From positions 1-5,204 of the forward strand of contig JAFMIS010000209.1 in assembly GCA_017853915.1 (NCBI GenBank): 5,204 nucleotides of DNA, read 5' to 3'. This DNA is from a bacterium. Lineage in GTDB: Bacteria > Bdellovibrionota_C > UBA2361 > OMII01. The stretch's first letter is position 1. Each line of letters starts with the position of its first letter. The position numbers were made by a program, and so were the translations under genes. The notes under the pieces are model-generated. The model was not told where the DNA came from. It saw only the letters and a program-made list of their open reading frames with translations, and ran no database searches. Positions 1-5,204 of this stretch are shown here, one piece after another.

Positions 1-3000
1 ACGCCCCGACCTTGATAGCTGGAGATCCTATCTCTGAAACGAGAGAGCTCGGTTCCGGAGAAGACCAACTCGGCGTGGTCAGCGAGGATCGAGAATTTTT
101 CCCTATACAGTCGTACCATGTCCTCAAGAGAGAGGGACGCCCCGTGCGTCTGGACAAGCCAAGCGGTCGCCCTGCGTAGCGCCACCCCGAGATCGAGCCA
201 CAGCGAGCTAAAGTTGCTCCAATTGCCAGCAGTGTCTGCGCGTCGCAAGTGATCGCGCAACGTGTTCGCGCCTAAAATAGAATCGGCTGCGAGGAGGCAT
301 TTCATTGCTATGGGAACTGTCGCGTTAGTCGAGCTCACAAGGTTGAACAAGAAGGGAATCCCAATCACAGGCATCAGATCCCCGACGATTTCATTAGCGA
401 TGATCTCGCGACGGAGCGGGTGAGAGAGCACCTGTGGCCGATAGCGATCCTGAATCCTGGCTGGGAAATAGCCGAGGACGAATCTCTCAAGATTAGAATC
501 ATCGCACAGAGCCGAACTTCTGAGGCCCTCCTTGAGCCACATTTTTACCGCAGCGCTGCAGATGGCGAGCTCTGGCCGAGTGAGGCCCACCTTGTTCGCA
601 AGGCGCAGATCGAGATCCTGTTCGTCAGGTAGGTTGTCTCGATTGCGGTCCAAAAATCCGAGGCGATGCATCTCTCGAATGAGATTCCGATATTGATCTA
701 CCAGAGCTGGAGAGCGCAAAGCGGCGATCGAAAGCATGAGTGACTGGTCTCGGTTGTGTCGTAGCACGGAGTCGACCACATCCCCCGCGATTGATTGCAG
801 CTCGCTATTTCGGATCTCAAGGGTAATTGAGCGAGAGCCTACAAGAGGGGAGAAGAGGAGCTTTAAGTTTACCTCGTGATCCGAGAGATCTACTCCTCCT
901 GAATTGTCGATCGCGTCTGTATTAATTCGGCCGCCACGGATACTAAACTCAACCCGGGCCTTTTGAGTGAAGCCGAGGTTGCCGCCCTCTCCCACGATTC
1001 TCGCTCTCAACTCGTCAGCGCTTATTCGCACGTTGTCATTGGCTCCGTCATTCACGTCGGCATGAGACTCAGTTCGTGCTTTGACGTAGGTGCCGATACC
1101 TCCGTTCCACAAAAGATCAACCGGAGCCTTGAGAATAAGGGAAATAAGAGTCTCTCCATCGACGGTAGAGGGAGAGTCATCCGCTACTCCTAGAACTCTT
1201 CGAATCTCTGGTGTTAGGGTGATCTCCTTATTAAAACGACCAAATACGCCGCCTCCGTGGGAGATGAGTGTCGGATCGTAGTCCGACCACTGGGAACGAG
1301 GAAGTTTAAAGAGTCGCGTTCGCTCTGCGAAAGCTTTGTGGTTGTCCGGGGTTGGATCAATAAAGATATGTTTATGATTAAATGCAGCGATGAGAGAGAG
1401 TTGTTCACTCAAGATCATAGCGTTGCCGAAAACATCCCCTGACAGATCCCCGATACCGACCGCTGAGAAGGGTTTTGACATGTCGATTCCAAGATCACGG
1501 CAGTGGCGGATCACGCACTCCCAGCCTCCCTTGGCTGTTATGCCGAATTTCTTGTGGTCATATCCGGCTGATCCCCCGGAGGCAAACGCGTCGCCGAGCC
1601 AATAATTAAAATCCTTCTGAGCGATTGAGTTCGCCACGTCGCTGAATGTCGCGGTGCCTTTGTCGGCCGCGACGACAAAGTAGGGATCTGGCTCGTCGAG
1701 TACCACGCAATCGCGGGGTGAAACGACGGTTTCGCCAACCTTGTTGTCAGCTATGGAGAGGAGCGCCGTTATATACTCCCGGTATCCTGTTTCAACGGCC
1801 GCTGGGATCGCTTCGGGACTCGACGGTAGGTTTTTTACAATAAAGCCACCCTTGGCTCCGCTGGGAACAATAATGACGTTCTTGACCCGCTGAGTCTTCA
1901 TGAGGCCCAAAACCTCAGACCGGTAGTCGTCGATTCGCTCGCTCCAACGAATTCCACCGCGAGACACCTTGGCACTCCGAAGATGTGTGCCCTCAATTCT
2001 CGGGGAAAAGACGAATATCTCAAAGAGTGGACGTGGGTGAGGCATGAACTCGACTTTCTGTGAGGCTATCTTGATGGCAAGCGCGCGAGGATTGGCATAG
2101 AAGTTTGAGCGAATCGAATTGCGCACGAGCCCGACCAATGCTCTGAGAATCCGGTCGTGGGTAATATCTGATACGCTGCGAAGAGCCTGCTGGATCTCGC
2201 CCTCTAAAGAAGCGCGGCGGGTCAGTCGCTGATCGGGGGAAAGTTGAAGTTTCGGATTAAAGGTGACATCAAAAAGATTGAGAATGTGACGCGCCACCTC
2301 AGGCGCAAACGCGAGCGATTTCCACATGGTTCGTTTCGTGGCGATCTTTTGCACCTGCCATAGAAAAGCGCAGTATCCTCGCAGCAGGGATATCTGCTCG
2401 ATAGTGACTGGAATCCTGCGCAGAAGAACATTAAGGGGATCGTCAAGCGCCGTCCCTGCAAGGATCTGCTCCAATCCCGGAGATACTGCCTGGTTAAAAC
2501 GCCGAGGTTCAAATAATTCGCGGTCATAGGCCCGAATTTGACATTTGAGCGCGTGAATTTCTTGGCCCTCCAATGTCATTGTGTACGAATTCGCGTCAAG
2601 GACCTCGATCTGAATGTTTTCCAGGATCGGCACGGCACGGCTAATTGAGATGCCCGCTCCTCGAGAGAGGAAGGTGAGGGTCTTCGTTTCCTCTGGAGCT
2701 CCTCCAGAAAACATTGATACCGCCAATGTTCGTTGCGGTGTGAGAGCTGTAGCCAGGCGGAAGTCCTCTACCGCCTCCGCTACGGAAGTAGCAACCTGGT
2801 AATTCTCTGGAAATTCAACAGCGGCCTCGAACGGCTGGCGCGTTTCAATTTCGACCCGCTGCATGAATGAGTCAAACCAGGAGATGGTCGCCTCTTGGAG
2901 CGTCTTTCCAAGGCTCTCTAGATTCACAGCGCGATTCAATGAACGAGGGAGGGGAGTGCTGATGTACAATCGAAGCTGCCTCTTTTTGCTCGAATCGAGG

Positions 3001-4571
3001 TGGATTTCACTTGAGTGCGGGGGAGCGCCAAGATGCGTCTCTATCCGCTGCTGAAGGTCAGCGCCGATCTCAGCGCTGTAGCGGCTCGGGGGGACAACAA
3101 TCAACGTGAGAGCCCGTCGGTGCCGGGGGTCGATAAATGTCGCGCTGCGCGAGTCTTCCTGAGAAAAGACTCCAAGCGCGAGCTGTGCTATCGAGCGCAT
3201 ATCCGCAACTGGCAAGGCAAATGCCTCGTCCGTTGGCATGTTGTCGATAACTTCATTGACATACTTGTAGTCATGGGAGTTGGGCGGCGTTTTTTCGAGA
3301 GCCAGAACATGCAATAGCTTCTCGCGTAGGAGAGGGATGTCCGCGGCCTCTGATGTCCAGGCTTTCGAGGTTAGATATCCCACAATCGAGGAAGCATGGC
3401 CCGAGCCGTCTTGATGCTTAATCATGATATGAAGCAGGGATGCCCGGCGGTGGACGAGTGAGGAGAGGCGAAGTTTGTGTATTGAGATCTCGGGCTGGGG
3501 TATCTCAGCTGAAGCGATGTCCTCTTTCACTTCAGTTTCAAGCGCGTCTCGGTACGAGCCTGGGATCTTCCATATTCCGAGTTTCTGTATCGAGGTATTC
3601 GAGCCCATCCACGTTGAGGCTGCTACGAAGAAGAAAGTTCCCGATGTCAACCAATCGAGAAAAGCGGAGCCCTCGTGACCGGAGATCTCCCCATATTCGG
3701 TAGACCATGGGGTGCCAGTCGAGCGCTTGATGGCACGCACGAGGGAGATCATCTCTTGGTGGTCCGCCACGACCTGCTTGAGCGCGTCGAGTGCCTCGAG
3801 CACTTTTGGCTGAGCGACCGCAATGTCATCGGCGCAGCGTGGGTGTATCTCAAGATATGAGAGAGCCACGCTGGTGGTATCAATTGTTAGTATTGGGTGC
3901 TGAAAACACTCAAGCTGGATCTCAGCTTCGTGAAGCCGCTCAGCGATCGTGCTGATAATAAATGGATGATCACTCAACGCCAAAAACATTGAGCAACTAG
4001 TCTCGGACTGCAGAATAAGACTTCCTATGCTCGCGGGGTTCTTTGACCAGGCAGCAATAACGTCACAACACCCATGCACGACGCGAGCGATATCAGATGG
4101 AGTTTTATTTCGGATGAATTCGCTGAGCGCACGAGCGAAAAGAAGATCCAAAAAACATCCCAGTCGAGCACTGTCATCAGATGCGGGGGGAAGTTTGATC
4201 GTTCTGAGTATTTTACAATGCTCCGGTTTTAGCAACGCCAACACCTGCTCCACAAATGAAGCCGTAAAAATATTGGAAGTGGAAACCATGTTGGACGCTA
4301 GGGTCATCGGATCACCGTTGTGTGTCGAGTCTGATTCAGTGATGTATCGGAGCTTCAAGCGCTCCCGGGAACGTTGCCTCTTAAAAAGTGCCTGTGTACG
4401 ATCTGTGTTTGTCATCAGATCTGTACTCGCGCGGTGCGTCGACCTAAATATTCTGCCGAGTCGCGGACGTGCTCTTCTTCTCCTCCTTGTCTCTAGGTAT
4501 CGAATGAGTGACCACGTACCTGAATGAGTTGGAACCAAAAGAGACGCCTGAAGTGATCTCGACCACTCCAT
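1..4571 (-). CDS. gdhB: Large NAD-specific glutamate dehydrogenase (180 kDa class, EC 1.4.1.2), C-terminus cut by window edge
   Basis: This cytoplasmic enzyme oxidatively deaminates L-glutamate with NAD+, giving 2-oxoglutarate, ammonium and NADH, usually for glutamate or arginine catabolism. Numbering from the ATG at 4571, 1,523 codons are present with no stop. The N-terminal ACT-like regulatory region shows DHPF (201-204, family DxPFLVDS), HP (225-226), W307-L, VVPPSRYS (492-499), PILEN (648-652) and NFY (823-825). The catalytic core follows: FEIFVFSPRIEG (850-861), RGGIRWSER (871-879), VPSGAKGG (902-909, likely substrate lysine K907), ADKGTATFSD (969-978), LGDAFASGG (992-1000), the Rossmann loop GIGDLSG (1039-1045), WNGGIGTYVK (1155-1164), GEGGN (1194-1198) and INTDAIDN (1216-1223). 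The helical C-terminal domain begins with GLTRPELA (1329-1336) and HPLRREII (1384-1391). About 150 residues should lie beyond position 1. The start is uncertain: ATG 4571 has AGGAGG 12 bases upstream, but ATG 4415 or ATG 4307 (preceded by GGTGATC) fits family length better. The gene symbol follows Pseudomonas usage. Family assignment is secure; the exact N-terminus is not. Confidence 0.96.
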   Translation of the reverse strand, partial: MEWSRSLQASLLVPTHSGTWSLIRYLETRRRRRARPRLGRIFRSTHRASTDLMTNTDRTQALFKRQRSRERLKLRYITESDSTHNGDPMTLASNMVSTSNIFTASFVEQVLALLKPEHCKILRTIKLPPASDDSARLGCFLDLLFARALSEFIRNKTPSDIARVVHGCCDVIAAWSKNPASIGSLILQSETSCSMFLALSDHPFIISTIAERLHEAEIQLECFQHPILTIDTTSVALSYLEIHPRCADDIAVAQPKVLEALDALKQVVADHQEMISLVRAIKRSTGTPWSTEYGEISGHEGSAFLDWLTSGTFFFVAASTWMGSNTSIQKLGIWKIPGSYRDALETEVKEDIASAEIPQPEISIHKLRLSSLVHRRASLLHIMIKHQDGSGHASSIVGYLTSKAWTSEAADIPLLREKLLHVLALEKTPPNSHDYKYVNEVIDNMPTDEAFALPVADMRSIAQLALGVFSQEDSRSATFIDPRHRRALTLIVVPPSRYSAEIGADLQQRIETHLGAPPHSSEIHLDSSKKRQLRLYISTPLPRSLNRAVNLESLGKTLQEATISWFDSFMQRVEIETRQPFEAAVEFPENYQVATSVAEAVEDFRLATALTPQRTLAVSMFSGGAPEETKTLTFLSRGAGISISRAVPILENIQIEVLDANSYTMTLEGQEIHALKCQIRAYDRELFEPRRFNQAVSPGLEQILAGTALDDPLNVLLRRIPVTIEQISLLRGYCAFLWQVQKIATKRTMWKSLAFAPEVARHILNLFDVTFNPKLQLSPDQRLTRRASLEGEIQQALRSVSDITHDRILRALVGLVRNSIRSNFYANPRALAIKIASQKVEFMPHPRPLFEIFVFSPRIEGTHLRSAKVSRGGIRWSERIDDYRSEVLGLMKTQRVKNVIIVPSGAKGGFIVKNLPSSPEAIPAAVETGYREYITALLSIADNKVGETVVSPRDCVVLDEPDPYFVVAADKGTATFSDVANSIAQKDFNYWLGDAFASGGSAGYDHKKFGITAKGGWECVIRHCRDLGIDMSKPFSAVGIGDLSGDVFGNAMILSEQLSLIAAFNHKHIFIDPTPDNHKAFAERTRLFKLPRSQWSDYDPTLISHGGGVFGRFNKEITLTPEIRRVLGVADDSPSTVDGETLISLILKAPVDLLWNGGIGTYVKARTESHADVNDGANDNVRISADELRARIVGEGGNLGFTQKARVEFSIRGGRINTDAIDNSGGVDLSDHEVNLKLLFSPLVGSRSITLEIRNSELQSIAGDVVDSVLRHNRDQSLMLSIAALRSPALVDQYRNLIREMHRLGFLDRNRDNLPDEQDLDLRLANKVGLTRPELAICSAAVKMWLKEGLRSSALCDDSNLERFVLGYFPARIQDRYRPQVLSHPLRREIIANEIVGDLMPVIGIPFLFNLVSSTNATVPIAMKCLLAADSILGANTLRDHLRRADTAGNWSNFSSLWLDLGVALRRATAWLVQTHGASLSLEDMVRLYREKFSILADHAELVFSGTELSRFRDRISSYQGRG

Positions 4572-4583
4572 CCGCCTTACAGG

Positions 4584-4589
4584 CCTCCT
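4584..4589 (-). promoter_or_regulatory. Shine-Dalgarno candidate AGGAGG for the glutamate dehydrogenase start at 4571
   Basis: Read on the minus strand, AGGAGG is followed by 12 bases and then ATG GAG TGG. The core is perfect but the spacing is longer than the usual 5 to 9 bases. A second weaker AAGG lies only 3 bases from the ATG. This is the best-looking initiation signal in the region and the reason ATG 4571 was chosen. The residues that follow do not resemble the family N-terminus, so the site may be incidental. Confidence 0.45.
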
Positions 4590-4595
4590 AGTATA
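4590..4595 (-). promoter_or_regulatory. Possible sigma-70 -10 box TATACT upstream of glutamate dehydrogenase
   Basis: TATACT on the minus strand matches TATAAT at five of six positions. Seventeen bases further upstream the best -35 hexamer is GTGTCG (4618 to 4613), only three of six, so the promoter would need an activator or be weak. Transcription would begin near 4583, just past the AGGAGG motif. That makes it incompatible with that motif being the ribosome binding site, and it would favour translation starting downstream at 4415 or 4307. It is a hand-read match without a good partner hexamer. Confidence 0.25.
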
Positions 4596-4707
4596 CCCCC
4601 TCGCGAGGTCTCCGACACGTAGATAACACCACTTTAGAGTAGTTAGTGATGGGGTAAAAATACAATTAAAGCAGCATGTTGATGCTCTGGTCATGTGCCT
4701 GCTGAAT

Positions 4708-4752
4708 TCTCGTAAGGCTCCGCTCTGAGATTTAGAGAGAATTACGAGAGCC
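4708..4752. repeat. Inverted repeat TCTCGTAA / TTACGAGA with overlapping GGCTC / GAGCC arms
   Basis: TCTCGTAA at 4708-4715 is an exact reverse complement of TTACGAGA at 4742-4749, with 26 bases between and one further T-G wobble outside. Directly next to each arm, GGCTC (4716-4720) is complementary to GAGCC (4748-4752), in crossed rather than nested order. A small CTCT/AGAG hairpin (4723-4726 with 4734-4737) can form inside. There is no T-run, so it is not a Rho-independent terminator. It could be a regulator binding site or an RNA structure in the dehydrogenase leader; which one cannot be decided by reading. Confidence 0.55.
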
Positions 4753-4835
4753 CAGATCTCCAGTGCTTCCACAGAAAGCCGAAACACTTCTATAGGCGCT
4801 CACAAGGCGTCGCAACCCCCAGGAGTCGGCGAAGG

Positions 4836-4842
4836 CTCGTAA
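4836..4842 (+). repeat. Third CTCGTAA copy in the intergenic spacer
   Basis: CTCGTAA here repeats the same 7-mer at 4709-4715 and its reverse complement at 4742-4748. Three copies occur in about 135 bases, all between the two divergent genes. Copies one and three share only the core plus a nearby GG, so this is not a longer duplicated block. A transcription factor half-site is one reading; chance is the other. Confidence 0.4.
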
Positions 4843-4962
4843 AGGAGGTCACGTAGGGTCAGTAGCGTTAATGACACCTGACAGGGGCGGATAGAGAAGA
4901 GAAATGGTCACGATTGATAGTTAACACGGGGATGCTTCGTTTTAACAGGTCGTGCTGACAGT

Positions 4963-4966
4963 GAGG
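4963..4966 (+). promoter_or_regulatory. Shine-Dalgarno GAGG for the plus-strand gene
   Basis: GAGG within GTGAGGTT lies seven bases before the ATG at 4974, which is good spacing for a bacterial ribosome binding site. It is the reason this ATG was chosen over the nearby ATG at 4978, which is in another frame. Confidence 0.6.
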
Positions 4967-4973
4967 TTGTACC

Positions 4974-5204
4974 ATGAGTGACTTTTCCTTTAATCCGTCG
5001 AAGAGATCGGCATTTCAACGGCTACACGCGGCGTCCGCGGTGTCGACGCAGTCGCATCAAGACGATTGCAGCCGCTGGGATGGGTATGACGAAGGCCGGC
5101 GAGCGGAGGGATGTAATAATACGTCCTATGCCCTCGCAGGGCTGGAGAGGGCCGTACACGCGTTGAACGAGTCCGCGGAGGCGCTTGATCAAGCAAGAGC
5201 CGCT
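4974..5204 (+). CDS. Protein of unknown function, N-terminal 77 residues only, coiled-coil start
   Basis: The frame starts at ATG 4974 with GAGG seven bases upstream and stays open to the right edge, giving 77 residues of a longer protein. I do not recognise the family. The first 50 residues are polar and probably disordered, starting MSDFSFNPSKRSAFQR, with two cysteines (C32, C47) and no signal peptide or membrane segment. From about residue 52 the sequence becomes helical. Hydrophobic residues L54, L57, V61, L64, A68, L71 and A75 alternate with three- and four-residue spacing, a regular heptad pattern that predicts a coiled coil. The protein is therefore likely cytoplasmic and may form oligomers or filament-like contacts. 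It is transcribed away from glutamate dehydrogenase, so the two may share regulatory DNA, but nothing visible ties its function to glutamate metabolism. Confidence 0.72.
   Translation, partial: MSDFSFNPSKRSAFQRLHAASAVSTQSHQDDCSRWDGYDEGRRAEGCNNTSYALAGLERAVHALNESAEALDQARAA

Larger units (their letters stand above)
4572..4973. other. Intergenic spacer between two divergent genes
   Basis: This stretch of about 400 bases separates the minus-strand dehydrogenase from the plus-strand gene and should carry both promoters. The dehydrogenase frame has no stop until TGA at 4802-4800, so part of the left half could in principle be coding. Start codons in that extension (ATG 4694, GTG 4787 and 4772) lack ribosome binding sites. 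The right half holds CTCGTAA repeats, an inverted repeat, an orphan AAAGGAGGT at 4841-4849 and a seven-codon frame at 4871-4894. I see no tRNA, known riboswitch or hairpin plus T-run terminator; a terminator would not be expected between diverging genes. Confidence 0.7.

Noticed and set aside
420..3860. Many plus-strand and minus-strand frames of 60 to 100 codons
   Set aside because: All overlap the dehydrogenase in other frames, and none shows a domain or a good start signal.
4027..4527. Open frame of 166 codons on the plus strand
   Set aside because: It lies antisense to the N-terminal part of the glutamate dehydrogenase, whose minus-strand translation matches the family throughout 4027-4307. 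Its own peptide is rich in Ser and Arg, has no recognisable motif and no convincing ribosome binding site.
4661..4666. TACAAT on the plus strand as a -10 box
   Set aside because: It matches five of six, but no acceptable -35 lies 16 to 18 bases upstream and the nearest plus-strand start is 300 bases away.
4673..4686. Small hairpin AGCAT-GTTG-ATGCT as a terminator
   Set aside because: The stem is only five pairs, with no T-run directly after it on either strand.
4914..4945. TTGATA followed by TTTTAA as a promoter for the plus-strand gene
   Set aside because: The -35 hexamer is good, but the best -10 match is poor (three of six) at 20 bases; at 17 bases the hexamer is TCGTTT, which does not resemble a -10 box.
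4978..5196. Two alternative frames, plus 4978-5166 and minus 5196-4990
   Set aside because: Both overlap the plus-strand frame from 4974, which has the best-spaced ribosome binding site, stays open to the edge and shows a heptad pattern; the alternatives look like arginine- and proline-rich shadows.

Overview
The window is dominated by one gene read on the minus strand. From about position 4571 down to position 1 a single reading frame stays open and runs off the left edge. Its translation is recognisably the large (180 kDa class) NAD-specific glutamate dehydrogenase, which converts L-glutamate and NAD+ to 2-oxoglutarate, ammonium and NADH. About 1,520 codons are inside the window. By comparison with the family, roughly the last 150 residues lie beyond the left edge. 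Every glycine-rich and substrate-contact motif expected in the catalytic core is intact, so the gene looks functional. The N-terminal regulatory third keeps the family's order of motifs but is strongly diverged.

The right end holds the first 77 codons of a second gene on the plus strand (4974 to the right edge). It has a plausible ribosome binding site and a start of coiled-coil character, but no family I can name. The two genes are divergently oriented and separated by about 400 bp. That spacer contains three copies of the 7-mer CTCGTAA (two direct, one inverted), a long-looped inverted repeat, and an almost ideal Shine-Dalgarno sequence that serves no gene I can find. Both transcription starts should lie in it, but no strong promoter can be read by eye.

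Large NAD-GDHs are known from Proteobacteria, Bdellovibrio-like bacteria and Actinobacteria. The base composition is close to balanced, and codon use is mixed, with CGA, AGA, ATA and CTA all tolerated. That argues against a high-GC actinobacterium or pseudomonad. I would call it a bacterium of proteobacterial or related affinity, without naming a genus.

I see no mobile element, CRISPR array, RNA gene or defence system. The main open questions are the true start of the dehydrogenase, its diverged regulatory region, and the repeats between the divergent genes.
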